The notes beneath the pieces are model-generated. The model was given only the letters and a program-made list of their open reading frames with translations. It made no database searches and was not told the DNA's origin. From NCBI RefSeq assembly GCF_030253575.1, contig NC_080559.1:11835501-11899500 (forward strand): a stretch of DNA of 64,000 bases, read 5' to 3'. Shown here in pieces: positions 22,001 through 33,174 of this stretch; position 1 is the first letter of the stretch; each line of letters begins with the position of its first letter. Both the position numbers and the translations under genes were made by a program. Source of the DNA: Rhododendron vialii. Lineage: Eukaryota > Streptophyta > Magnoliopsida > Ericales > Ericaceae.

Positions 22001-25000
22001 TAGTAACAACTTCTTATTATACATTCGAATTCTGTGTAGAATTGGTAGAATGTTATGTTTAAGTTTCATGATGAATGATAAAAAAAAATAATGGAGCCAC
22101 CCCTATGATGAAACAAGGACCTTTGGGTCAGTTCCAACTCAAGCGGACCTAGAGCTTTATTAAATTCTAATTATCAATACTGAACTAGCTAAACCCATGC
22201 AGGTTTCAAAATTTTGGAAAGGTGTATCATGCATAACAAAAACATATCTGAATGATAAACGGTAAGGGGATATGGAGAGAGAGAGACACACATTTGACGA
22301 GATGGTCATGTTAGATTATCCAATCTTGCTCTCCAAATATATGCGAGATTTTTTTAAGACCTGAAGAAAGCTATAGTCATTTAGCCCTGAATGTATCACA
22401 CTCGGACAAGATCCATATCAAGGAATCCATCGGCTTTTCTTTTTCTTTGATCTATTGAATCCAAAGCAATCAACTCAAATCCATATATCTGGCTAGTGGT
22501 TCCCACATCATCGCATACTAGTGTCGCGCACAAGCAATGCAGCTCGCAGTAATATAACTCAAACCCATGTGTCACACTTGATAAGGGACCGCATTAACCC
22601 CTAAACCAACACCTTAATCTCTCTTTTACCAACTCTCTCCCAACTGGTTATCCTTGGTCCGTCATCTGGAAAAGATCTCTTCTTTCGTAGACCCTTCTTT
22701 TATTCCCGATCTAACCAATTCCAAAAGTGTATGATTATTGATTATAGTCAATTAAGTCCTCATTTTTTTATCTCCCATCTTCCTTTTACCTATATTGTTC
22801 TTATAATTCGTTACAATTCACGCCAAGGTTAAGCAAAAGAATAGAGGATGATCTCATTATATTACTTGGACAGGGATGATCTCATTATATTACTTGGACA
22901 GTTGGTTATAACTTAAATATACATGAGAAAAGGGGGGACAAAATAATCAATTTTGCGGTTTGTATCAAATGTTGCAATCCCTTGTACGAAAACATAAAGA
23001 ATAGAAAAGTAATTCATGTTGAGTATCGCATTAGTGTTGTTCATCCCACACGAACAGATTTTTCCATGTTTGTGAGACCGGAAAAGGTAACAGTACAAAA
23101 AAAGAAAAGAAAAGTTGAGATGCTCCGTATGACATGATGGTTACCTTGTGTGTAACCTAGCCGACCCCAATTGATATGAATTATGAGCGAAAGGGAAAAT
23201 TTTGCAGTTTGTATTGCAATTTAATGGCGTGGATTCCACTGTAAAAAAGGTTATAAAGTTACTCAGATATGAATTCAATGTGGGTGCAACTACAACTACA
23301 TAAACGTTTATATTACATGTCGCATTTAATTCATGGCAGGACCCACACTTAATACTCTTACCAAGTTCAACATGGATCCTACTACGGTTAGATAAATTCG
23401 TAGTGCACATTACATTACAACTTTATGTCGGGGTCACTCCGGAACACTGGAAACATAAGGTACTTGTCGGTTGCGCTGGTAGAAATAGTAACGTAATTTT
23501 TGAAAATAGAACGCAAAATTAGGAAGCAAGTTTTGGGAGAAAAAAATTCCTTTGGCGATATAGCAGTAGATATATGCTGGAAAAAAATCAGAAATACCTA
23601 TCCACCAGCCTTTGATAATCAGAAGTTTCTTCATCAGTTGAAGGTATATCTCCATTAATCCTAGGAACATGCTGCATAAAACTAACAAAAAGATTCAATG
23701 AGTGTTTTCTGCCATGTATCCGCATTGGACCCAAGTTTAAGCATATACATCGTCGATCATGCACATTACCAATTTAAAGATGGGAACCAGTGGGACAGTG
23801 TCAAGTGAAATTTCGGGCACTAAAAGTAGATTCTGCATTGTATAGTTTAGACAATAAGAAATTAATGCAAATTTTATCAAAGAGCTGTTATGAAAGTTTA
23901 ACCCGAAGAGGACCTTTAAAGGAAGTGGAAAAGCAAATCTATTTGGACTCCTGACTCCCCACTTAGCTTGTTCTGGAGGCATTCATGAGCTTACAGCCAC
24001 TGTTTGAGGGTAAACCATACGTTAATCTCCAACTTCCGATTTTACTCATGCATGCTCAGTTTTCGTTGAAATGGATAATTTGCATTTAAAACAGTGTGAT
24101 TTGAAAGTAAGTCATACGACCACCTAAGGACAGTTAGCTAGTTTCATCTTTCTTTTTTCTCAGCAAAGCAACAATTAATGCTGTGTTTGGATGAGTTTTT
24201 GAGAAATTTTGTAGGTTATGAGTAGAGAGAGAAATGAGAGTAATGATTGGAAGTAGAGGTAATGTTTGGAGAGAGATAGAGAGAGAAATGAGAATAATGA
24301 TTGGAGATAAGGGTGAGTAATGATTGGAAGTAGGGTTAATGAGTGTTTTTTGAATTGAGAATTTTTTTTCAAAAAGCAATCCAAACAAAGCATAAAGGTA
24401 AGTGAAGTTTAGGACTGCAATTTATTAAGGTCATTCGCCAAGTATTAAAATAACAATCATCATCCTTTTGGAGAAAAAATTGTAATGTTTCGACCTCTTT
24501 TGGCAGCTTTTCCACTCCGTATTGTAATGTTTACGCATAACTACCAATATACCCCAGGTTCCTGAGCTTGAATTTGTTTTTTTATCCAAGAAAATCCTTA
24601 ACTATACCATCCAAGGGGAAAGGGGGTGGGTGGTGGGGTTTGAACCCTCACCAAACGAAGTGCCCATTACCTTCTTTACCAACTGAGCTAAGAAGCAACT
24701 TCAGGTTTCTAAGTTTGAATGTTAAACCAATTTTTCTCAAAGTGGATTCCATTAGACCGGCAATTCCATAGCAATACATATAACCTACTAAACTTTGAAA
24801 AATACACCAACAACAAATAAAAGCATCAGAGTTGCAAGATATAGAAATATTTTGCCACTTCATATATAAACCGATGAAGCCAAGAAAAAGTTTGACAATG
24901 AACTTCGAAAGCATACTTGGTATACATACACTTAGGAAGAACATTTACATAAGACATATAGAAAACATCTATGTAGTTTAGGCAAGCTCCACTTACCGGG

Positions 25001-25530
25001 ACAGGAATCAATTGATTCAATCTCTTGCATACTTCTCCATCCAGTGGAGACTCATCTGTTATCTCCAGATTGTGGTAATACTCCTCACCGCCATATGATT
25101 TTTCAGGGCAAGAAGTCGAACTTGAGGGTCCCATGTCACCATAGCCTGCACAATGTTAAAAGTCAACGGAAGAGGTGACCATCATGCCAAGACAATAAAA
25201 CAATCAACAAGCAGCAGCTGCTTTCTATTTACCAGAATAGTAGTTCCTTGAACTATGCCAGTCAGTAGCAGTATCAGATGATACTTGCAAGGGCTGCTCT
25301 TCTGAGATAGTTAATTGGGAAAATTCTTCTTGAAGAGCATGAGCAATAATCTCATCGTTCTCCACATTGCTGCACCCTGTATCAGTATTATTATACCCAT
25401 TGTACTTGTGCCATTGATGATAGACGTACACTTCACCTTGATTGTTGTCACCATAATGAGAATTAAATAATGGGTCGGCATCAAGAAAATTAAGACCCCA
25501 GCGTACAACATCAGAATCTGACTCGGACAT
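16094..25530 (-). CDS. OTU-domain deubiquitinase, OTU9/OTU10-like
   Basis: Ten coding exons, minus strand: 25530-25233, 25145-24997, 23671-23598, 20148-20094, 19425-19351, 19230-19157, 19065-19017, 17965-17881, 16645-16589, 16155-16094. All introns are GT-AG with consistent phase, giving 325 residues. The N-terminus (SDVVRWGLNFLD) resembles plant OTU9/10/11/12 proteins. The OTU cysteine protease core has GDGNC with Asp188 and catalytic Cys191, followed by FRALSDQFY, then SGEWGDHVTLQAAAD, and the catalytic His297 in EVHYNS. The C-terminus is basic (KRKKRWW). The enzyme should cleave ubiquitin conjugates. The start at 25530 was chosen because it begins family homology and closes the splice frame. 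A distal 5'-UTR exon lies at 28271. Its neighbour on the same strand is the PCRK-type kinase. Confidence 0.94.
19560..19850 (-). repeat. Unclassified short retroelement-like sequence in an OTU intron
   Basis: In minus orientation the segment opens with tgttagatttactaccc and near its other end has aacaacccaagatgaccc, a related motif in direct orientation. The GC-rich middle (gggactttcccctagcgg) differs from the AT-rich intron. This may be a TRIM or solo LTR, but no primer-binding site was seen. Confidence 0.3.
20546..20809 (+). repeat. Possible solo LTR in an OTU intron
   Basis: TG...CA borders (tgataggagt ... gttcgtaaca) enclose a TATA-like tatataaata followed by a transcribed-looking region (tgtatcaatgaaagga). 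No matching target duplication was found, so this is tentative. Confidence 0.35.
21022..21336 (-). mobile_element. TRIM retrotransposon (terminal repeats in miniature)
   Basis: A 315-bp element in minus orientation. The 5' LTR is 21336-21252 (85 bp) and the 3' LTR 21097-21022 (76 bp); both begin tgttagatagcttgatacac and end ttaaca. Directly inside the 5' LTR lies TGGTATCAGAG (plus-strand 21241-21251), the primer site complementary to initiator tRNA-Met, and before the 3' LTR lies the purine tract gtgagggaggg. Flanks tactc and tacac are a 5-bp duplication with one mismatch. No protein is encoded; such elements depend on autonomous retrotransposons. Confidence 0.9.
24179..24392. mobile_element. 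Tourist/PIF-Harbinger-like MITE in an OTU intron
   Basis: The 214-bp element has terminal inverted repeats tgctgtgtttggat and its near-inverse atccaaacaaagca, flanked on both sides by TAA (24176-24178 and 24393-24395), the PIF/Harbinger target duplication. The inside is GA-rich with repeated gagtaatgattggaagta motifs. Confidence 0.75.
24574..24702 (-). mobile_element. tRNA-derived SINE with 18-bp target duplication
   Basis: On the minus strand the head carries box A TAGCTCAGTTGG (plus 24679-24690) and box B GGGTTCAAACC (about 24637-24647), spaced as in a tRNA, and the tail ends in an A-rich run. Flanks are near-identical 18-bp direct repeats (24556-24573 and 24703-24720, three mismatches), the product of target-primed reverse transcription. 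It cannot fold as a tRNA because the acceptor ends do not pair. Confidence 0.85.
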
Positions 25531-26185
25531 ATTCCTTTCCCTTGCAATTTTTCCAACTAGGGAGATGTCTGCTTTTCAAGAGCACTGGAGCTGTCTTTTC
25601 TAGCTAGGTCCAGTCAATGCAACTCCCAAATATGAAATATTTATGTAACTTAATTGTAGTTGAATCCACTACACTTTATTGCACGTCAAAAAATTGCTTC
25701 CAATCACCACCTATGGACCTAATATTCATAAGATATATGCCAAAAGTTTGTAAGATAGATGATTCTCTCACAGGACCAAACATGATTCCATGAAGCTTGA
25801 ATGCATACTTACTGAAATGAGAAACTGGTGCAGAAATCAACAGTAACATAAGAATATTTGTGCTGATGAAAAGTAAGAACAGCATAAAGAAACCCAGAAG
25901 CCCTAAAACGTAATTTCAACTTATTCCCAGTATATTTGGATCATCATATTAGGTTTCCATCTATCAGAAATAAATTACTGCGTTAAACTAATGCTTCAGA
26001 CATGATCGTGGATTCACAAAAAGGCACTAGGTTTCATGTCATGCCGGATAGCGTGACCTTGATTACTCCACCCAAAAAGTAAACCGGTCTAAAACTCAAG
26101 ACTAAACTTAACTGGGGATAAAAACGCACAAAAATAAAAGCACATTTCCTTTTGTATGTGATCCAGGAAATTGTTATACTTACCG

Positions 26186-26270
26186 AGACAGGTATCCAAA
26201 TTTGTAGTTCCAGTAATGTTATTGTAACCAGGGGTCATGTCTAAAGTGGCATCATACATGGGATTTCATA
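26186..26270 (-). other. Possible upstream exon of the OTU gene with a small reading frame
   Basis: The minus-strand segment contains atgtatgatgccac and stays open for about 27 codons until a good donor (ctcg|gtaagt at about 26186). Joined to the next plausible acceptor before 25530 it would not obviously stay in frame with the main protein, so it may be a 5'-UTR exon with an upstream ORF or an alternative N-terminus. Confidence 0.35.
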
Positions 26271-28270
26271 TAGCACTATAATAGTTGGAAAAAATAAATT
26301 AAATAATATACCAAGCATGAAATAGTGACAGGAATCTTCTGAATCTAAGAAAACCCATCATCTGCAAGAAAAGAAAATTTAATTTTATCACTTACAACTC
26401 ATAATTGTTTCTTCTTTTTTTTTTTTGCTCGGCCATGATTGTTTCTTTGATGGCTGATATGTGAAACGTTCCACCATACTTTGAGAGGGGGGAACGATTC
26501 CGAAAGTTTGGTTACCCTTAGCAATAAGATTTAGACTCGAATCAAGATATCAACAAGAAAAGAAACAGAAACATTGTGTTAATTGGATGAACTTCAGCAC
26601 ACACAGTTCTAACTGTCTAACACTAACTTGTGTGATAATAGTTCATTTTTAAGTACTCTTAGGTTTCAAAGCAATCATGATGGAGGAAATCAGATATTCC
26701 ATTTTCAACAAGACCACATTTGCCCCAACGTAGATATTTGAGCTCCAGATCCATGAAGAAGAGTTTGATAGTGTTCTTGAGACATAACCAAATGACCTAA
26801 ACCTGGGAACGCAATCTACAGAGATGTACAAAAATTGCATCCATTTGAAAAACTTTGAACTCAGAAACCCCATCTACCCAATTCTTTAATCTGTATTGCA
26901 AAGTGCAAACGACACCTGCACTTAAAGAAAACTTTTGCACCTAGATAATTTTAGGAAATTGCATAACCTTAAGACAGGTTCTGAGAGATACCAATGCAAA
27001 AAATATATAATCCACGGAACAGACAAACCAAGAACAAGAAGGAATTTACGTGAGTCATCAGGGTGGGTTATGTCCACCGTAACTGCAGCTGTTTTTTTTG
27101 CTATGACGAGTAATAATACAAATGTGAAATGTCTGGCTAGGTGACCAGTACCATCAAGCTCCACACTCCATAAGTACCATATCGGATCAACCTTGTTAAG
27201 TCTCACACATCCTAAGATATTGCAGAGTTTTTCTCCTTCTAAAAACTGTTCTGTAAACTACAATCGAAACAGGATCCAAAAAAAAAAAACTACAATCGAA
27301 ACTGAAAGAAAAATAACATTTGCAACTGCACCCTATCTTATATATTAAGGTTCCTATATTCTCTGTTTCAATTAAAAATTTTGAAACCTTTGCTCAATTA
27401 ATATTCTACTCTTTGTAGGAAATAAAAAAAGGATCCAAAAGTCAAAACAACCATCAAGAGCTCAAGTAACAACCAAACCTAAAGCCAGCTAACGGAAAAA
27501 AACATAAGTAGAGGCCAGATCAAACTGTACCATGGCAGGTGGTTAAGCATGCATACCCAATACTTTTTTTGAACAGCGAAAAATAAATAGTATTGGGTAT
27601 GCATACCCAATACATAGGTAGGCTCCATTCCCCTAAACCTTTTTGTCTTCTTCGTATGGTGTATTTTATTCGTCTTTTATGAATTTTGGTTAGATTTGCG
27701 TTATACTTTTCCAATTAATCATCCATCTTGACGAGAGAAGTCTAAAAAGTAAAAAATTACGACCAAAAGAAAAAAAATTACTACAGACGAAAATAATACG
27801 AAAAACTGTCTTTTTTTTTGTCTAAATTGTCGTCTCATTTTTTTTTCTCATTCATCTTGTCGAGACGAATGATTATTAACCCCAAAAAATACGAAGAAAA
27901 AACTAAACAAAAAGTTGAAAGTAAAAATTACCGCAAAAAAAGTTTTAGAAAAAAAAAAAGTTTGATAAGAATGGAGCCTGCGTACATATACATATATGTG
28001 TGTGTGTATGCATATATTATTATATATATAAATATCTGTCTCTGTGTGTAGAAGGCAAGAGAGAGTTATTCGAAACTTCAGTACTAAGAAATCCCAAATA
28101 ATCCACGAGTTTCATAGCGAGCATCTAATTGATTACTAGAGAAACGAAATAACCAGAAAACGATCCACTTCACGATCGAACATCTAATTGATCACTTTTT
28201 CGTTGTGTTACCAGCAAACTACAGATCAAATTAGAGTCGAACGAGAGAGTAATAAGTCTGTAATAATCAC

Positions 28271-28344
28271 CTCGAATCGCAAAGCAGTACCGGCAACGAA
28301 CTATTCCCGTTTTCTGCCGGAACGCGGGCGGAAGCCAATAATCT

Positions 28345-28375
<31 letters not shown>

Positions 28376-28459
28376 CGTTTGAGGAAGTTGGGGGAAAGAA
28401 GATAGAGATGGAAGGAAATTAGGAATTCAAGAGGGTGGATTTTGAAGCCGGTTTATATA
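28271..28459 (-). promoter_or_regulatory. OTU gene promoter TATA box and first (5'-UTR) exon
   Basis: On the minus strand a TATA box (tatataaa, plus 28452-28459) is followed by a GA/CT microsatellite (28345-28372) and an exon ending at 28271 with attcgag|gtgatt. This places the transcription start near 28420 and implies a 5'-UTR intron system of more than 2.7 kb, common in plant housekeeping genes. Confidence 0.6.
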
Positions 28460-29643
28460 CAGTTTGGGACAGCCGTTAAACCGGGAAAAAAAAGGTTTGT
28501 GATTAGCGCACGCGCAAGTAAAGATTAGAGGCCCTCTATTGAAGTGGACTGTTTTTTGGTTGACAATTAAACAAGCTACCGTTGGTTTAAGCGGCACTTT
28601 CTTCAACGGTTCTCTCTCTCTCTCTTGATTTTAGATGTGTACATGGACTACGCGACAAACCGACCTAAGTCATATAATTTGCGCAGACGAATAGAAACTC
28701 TAGTAAGCATCTTAGAAAAACATCCCGGATGGTTAACATCCTAGTTGGTAACACCTGTACATTCTTTCCTGCGAGATCAACGGGTCAAATTTTGCGGTGG
28801 GCAAGAATTGATTATTAGTCTGAATGGAAATGTATGGTTGTTAATTAGTAGTTTATTTCTTTCTCCTGTGGAGCTTCTTCTACCGCTTAACATCAAAAAT
28901 ATATATATCTCGAACTGGTAAAATTTGTCGAGAACAAGGACTAAGAACGGAGAGCGGAAGTGAAATTGCGTTGAACTCAATTAAAGTCAGAGCAAAACTA
29001 AGTATAAACCAACTCCGAAATAGTTGATAACACATGGGACGCTTCGATTTTCCCTCTTTTTTGGAGGAACTGAGCAAGAACCTGCATTACATGGCAAGAA
29101 AAGTACAACCATGTTGTCGTCGTTACATTAATAAGACACGCCAGCGACGAGCAAAAGGGCTCAAGGATTAGAACACAAGATATCGATTTCCTCTTCTTGA
29201 AATGCACCGGATGATGAATGCCATTTTTGTTCGGAAATCAAAACACAAACCAAATTAATTAGGTCAAACACCTTCTAAACCTGTACTAATACTCCGTATT
29301 ATTAATTGGCTTTGCGACACAAACCACGTTGATTAATTGTTAATCATATTTTTTTTCTTAATTAAAGGTTCATCCTACGCTTTTGATTAATCGATAAGCC
29401 GATTTGGTGTTATTAGAGTAATGAGTTAAAAATAGGGAACGGGTACCGTGTGTGTGATGCACTGTCTAATTCAATTAGTGGAGATTAAAGAAAAACAGAT
29501 TAGGGGCAATAAGTTCCAATTTGTGATAATTAATTTGTTTCCAACGTCACTGCACCCCTCGCGTGACTATTTTTGACTATTAAGTTCTTGTTCCATTCGC
29601 TTTTTCATTTTTCAAGCCAAGTTAATTGTGTTGTTTAAATATT
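28460..29643. other. Intergenic DNA upstream of the OTU gene
   Basis: AT-rich, no supported gene. A short CT run is present near 28612-28625. Nothing else recognised. Confidence 0.5.
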
Positions 29644-30090
29644 GGGAAAATTTCTTTTATATCCCTTCGATTTTGACCAAAAATTCATTTTGGTCCATCA
29701 CCTTTTAATTTCAGCATAAAAAATACTTCGACTTTTCAATTTTTTTCAATGTCATCATTTAGAAGGAATTCGTTTTCTTTGAGTCCTGCTATAGGAACCG
29801 ACGGCTGCGCCGGGCCATCTCCGGCCACCGGACGGCCGATTCGAGCTGTCCAAAAATTCTATAAAAAAAAAAAAACAAAAGAGGGGCTAACGCGGGAATC
29901 AACAGCATCCGATGTGTGTATGGTGCTTTATCCAAATACCCTATTTTTTGTGTATATATGTATATATCCCTAAAGGATGACATTGAAAAAAATTGAAAAG
30001 TCAAAGTATTTTTATGCCGAAATTGAAAGGTGAAGAAAGACCAAAATGAATTTTTGATCAAAGTCGAAGGGATATAAAAGAAATTTTCTC
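29644..30090. mobile_element. Long-TIR MITE with 9-bp target duplication
   Basis: The 447-bp element is flanked by perfect 9-bp repeats ttaaatatt (29635-29643, 30091-30099). Its ends (gggaaaatttcttttatatc and the inverse of gagaaaatttcttttatatc) extend into inverted repeats of about 115 bp. The inside is unrelated and GC-richer around 29790-29830. This is a non-autonomous Mutator-like element. Confidence 0.85.
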
Positions 30091-30245
30091 TTAAATATTT
30101 ATTGGAGATTTTTCAAGGAAACGGCTTTTCGGATGATTGCTGGAGCTATTTCTCAAGTATGGGTTCCACAAAACGGCTTTCTGGATAGATTTTAAGGGAG
30201 ATTTTTAATTCAAGGAGACGGCTTTTCGGATAATTGCTGGAGCTA

Positions 30246-30533
30246 TCTTTTTTATTTTTTTAATTTGATAAGTAAAAAAATTTTATTAATCTTTGGAGAA
30301 GAAATAAAGATTAAATGGATCTCGGGCGGCACACCAGCAAAACGTCACCCAAGAACCAAAGCCAAAAGCCAACCGCACCAAAAAACACCCTAAGCAAAGC
30401 CTGAAACCAACCGCCAAAAAACAAAACCAAAGCCAAAGATTGAGAACGACCCGAGGAAAACAAACCAAAAATCGATAATCCTCGGAGTTAAATTCCAAGG
30501 AAAGAGAATCCCCTTCCTCGAAATCATTATAAG
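30246..30533 (-). mobile_element. LINE 3'-end fragment
   Basis: In minus orientation the segment ends in attaataaaa, ttacttatc and an A-rich tail, typical of plant LINE 3' ends. It splits a short local repeat: ggagctat lies before it and aagtatgggttcca after it, and an unsplit copy of the pair is at 30141-30172. Confidence 0.45.
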
Positions 30534-30739
30534 TATGGGTTCCAAAAAAAAAAAACCTCTAACCGGCTGGTAAGAGTCTCTTCTTTCATTGTGCAAAAAT
30601 TGTTGGACTTTCCAGATCAACGTACGGTTACGGGTGAGAATCCAAATTCATTTTTTTAATTTCGCGGTTATGTTCTTTTCAACTTCTATGTAAGTTTTGA
30701 AATGCGTCCAAGTCTTGATTTCGGTTTTAATTTGGTAGG

Positions 30740-31295
30740 ATGATTTCTAACGTTAACGTAGAGAAGAAAGTAGAAAATATTCGTTTCAAATGCTGTGGAA
30801 TCTCTCATGAGCATCTATTTTTTCAGTGCCCTTTTTCATCTCAGTTGTGGAGCTTGTTGCAGATGAAGTTTAGTTTCTTTTGCAGCCTCTTTGTTCTTTC
30901 ACAGGTAGATTGGATGGTTGAACACCATACTTGCACTCTTTTCTTGAATCTGGTAGCTAAAGTGGTTTTTGTTGCTACGATTTACTCCATCATGTTTGGG
31001 GGACGTAACAGATGTATTTGCACAAAGATTAGAGCTTGTATAAGTTCTTGGAGAGGAGTGAAGAGAATAGGAGTTAATCTGGCCCTCTGTTCTCGTTGGC
31101 GCTTCTCTACTCGTATTTTTGATTCTAGGTATTGGCAAGTAACTTGTATAGTTGCTGGTTTTGGGTTAGTTGTCTTTTCTGTTGCTTGTTGGTAGAGTGC
31201 TCTGCTGAGCAATTTTTGGCTTGGTTCACCGGGGAACGCCCCTTTGATTTTGTATCATGTTTGTTGTGAATAAAAACTTTTAATTACCAAAAAAA
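30740..31295 (+). pseudogene. LINE (non-LTR) reverse-transcriptase C-terminal remnant
   Basis: The open frame 30740-31195 encodes a zinc-binding RT-associated domain (zf-RVT): CCGISHEHLFFQCPFSSQLW, then ATIYSIMFGGRNR and VNLALCSRW, the usual tail of plant LINE ORF2. It is followed by a 3' UTR and a tail ending accaaaaaaaa near 31295. Endonuclease and reverse transcriptase are absent, so this is a 5'-truncated insertion, not a host gene. Confidence 0.85.
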
Positions 31296-31663
31296 ACATT
31301 CGTTTCAGAAAACAAACTATTTTTGGAAAATACTTTTCTTTTCTTTTTTGGAGAAAGAAAAGTATGTGAACAAGAAGAAATTGAAGGGAAGGGATGGGCA
31401 CTAATTAATGGCGTGGATGTGAACAAGACACATCTATATAACGTATACCACTTGTGCAAGCAAAGTTGTATTCAAATTGATGCATGATTCATGAAGATGA
31501 AGGCTTCAATAATATGTACTTGAATCTTAATAAGGAGTGGAGGTTAAAAAAAAGATTTGGAGAAATTTAATTAGTTCCATTTAATTTCACTTTTACATTC
31601 ATATTCCTTGCTTTAAAAACAAATTATTATTTTTTTCATATTTGAGATAAACCTATGATCAAG

Positions 31664-31866
31664 GAGAAATTTTTGGGTGCCAGTAGGGAACCACCACACA
31701 CGTGGTACCCTATCAGCGATCTGGACCGTCAAAATGTGTTTTGGATGGTCAGGATTTTAAAGAGAGTGGTGAAGTGCGGGGAGAGAGAGGAAGTAGATCT
31801 GGACCGTCCAAAACATGTTTGGATTGTTCGGATTGCTAACGGGTGCCTGGCACCCAAAAACTTCTC
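31664..31866. mobile_element. Mutator-like MITE, GGTGCC family, copy 1
   Basis: 203 bp flanked by perfect 9-bp repeats atgatcaag (31655-31663 and 31867-31875). Ends are gagaaatttttgggtgcc and its inverse with one mismatch. The inside repeats tctggaccgtc and a GAGAGAG tract, as do the copies at 44592 and 59052. Confidence 0.88.
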
Positions 31867-32352
31867 ATGATCAAGGCACAATCTTCCTTCACGTACGATT
31901 GTTCGAAAACAAGTATCATCATGCGTACTAAATAATGGTGTTGATATGTTTTCAAATCAAGCAAGTCGTTAGGAAAATTAAGAGCCAAATGTTTCAAAAT
32001 GAAGAAGAAAATAAAAATCCCAATTGCTTCCAACGCGGAAATAGAACCGAGATCCCCAAATGTGCTCATCTAATTCATTCTTCATGTGATGAAAAATGAG
32101 AACTATTATGATTTCATTTGATAATCTGAACCATTTATTTTGTCAGTCTCGATGTGGTTATCATGGTAAAGAAAAATCAAATCGGTTAAAAATCAAATAA
32201 AAGCTTGTTCAAACCATGTTTAGTTGAAGAGAGTGTAGGGTGAGATTATGGCCATTCCGTTCTCATCTCCTGTGACGTCTCAAATATGTTTCGCTAGCCG
32301 TACATTGATGTCCGATCACTCTAAATTTTGCATGCATAAAAAAATATTGATA

Positions 32353-32354
<2 letters not shown>

Positions 32355-32403
<49 letters not shown>
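32355..32403. repeat. (TA)n microsatellite
   Basis: A run of about 24 TA units. Likely length-variable between individuals. Confidence 0.95.
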
Positions 32404-32406
<3 letters not shown>

Positions 32407-32621
32407 GAATGAACGGCTCCAATAAGTGAAAACATGGTGAGTCCGATTTTGTGTTAGATGAAGAACCACGTACGTGAAGAATGATCACACGAGATGATCT
32501 TTTGATACCCAAAAAAAATGTCAACATTTCGCTAAAAACTTATAAATTCCATTCACGTTGTTTTGATGACTTGGCTTTCTTTGATTGACTAATATTGCTA
32601 TCTAAGTAATAGACTTTTAGC

Positions 32622-33166
32622 CACAGCCGGCTCTACATGCTTTAATGGGTGGGTCACATGAATACCCAAGTTTTTTTTTTTTTTGAATTGGGGAATCGTG
32701 CTGTGCAGTGGTGTGCGCAGCACCGTGCTGTGCAATTTCGAGCCGATGGATCATGCATCTGATGGCTCGGATCTCATCTCGGCAATGAATAGCTCTCGAT
32801 TGTTGGTTGGCGAGATGAGATTCGAGCCGTCGGATGCACAATCCGATGGCTTAGAAGTGTGCAGCACGCTGCACAACACCAACTCAAAATTTTTTGGATT
32901 TGCCTACCTTTGAACACCCAACCCACATGTAAATGAACACTCATCCAAAAATTGAGCCCACAAACCATTATTTAGGGCACATGTAAATGAACACCCACCC
33001 AAAAAAATCGTCGAGCACAATTATAAATAGTTCATATATTTTCCTATTTTTGGGTCGCATCGTAGATATTACGATATAACTTTTTGTTTATATATAGTTG
33101 TGGTTTCTCAAAGTAGTATAGTGCAATTTTTGAACACTCTTCGAAAAATTTCTAGAGCCGCCACTG
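32622..33166. mobile_element. Non-autonomous hAT element with 8-bp target duplication
   Basis: The 545-bp element has ends cacagccggctctacat and the inverse of cagtggcggctctagaaat, flanked by perfect 8-bp repeats cttttagc (32614-32621 and 33167-33174), the hAT signature. It holds a nested hairpin element (about 32690-32890) and two near copies of catgtaaatgaacac (about 32927 and 32980). Confidence 0.85.
32690..32890. mobile_element. Hairpin MITE nested in the hAT element
   Basis: The two halves are inverted: gatggctcggatctcatctc (about 32761-32780) matches the reverse complement of about 32810-32832, and the outer parts share tgctgtgcag/ctgcacaac motifs. No clear target duplication because the left flank is a poly(T) run. 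Confidence 0.6.
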
Positions 33167-33174
33167 CTTTTAGC

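Noticed and set aside
24602..24702. tRNA gene
   Set aside because: Box A and box B are present, but the acceptor and anticodon stems do not pair and an A-tail plus 18-bp target duplications show a SINE.
30740..31195. Novel small protein-coding gene of 151 codons
   Set aside because: zf-RVT motif and LINE 3' tail identify it as a truncated retrotransposon ORF2 end.
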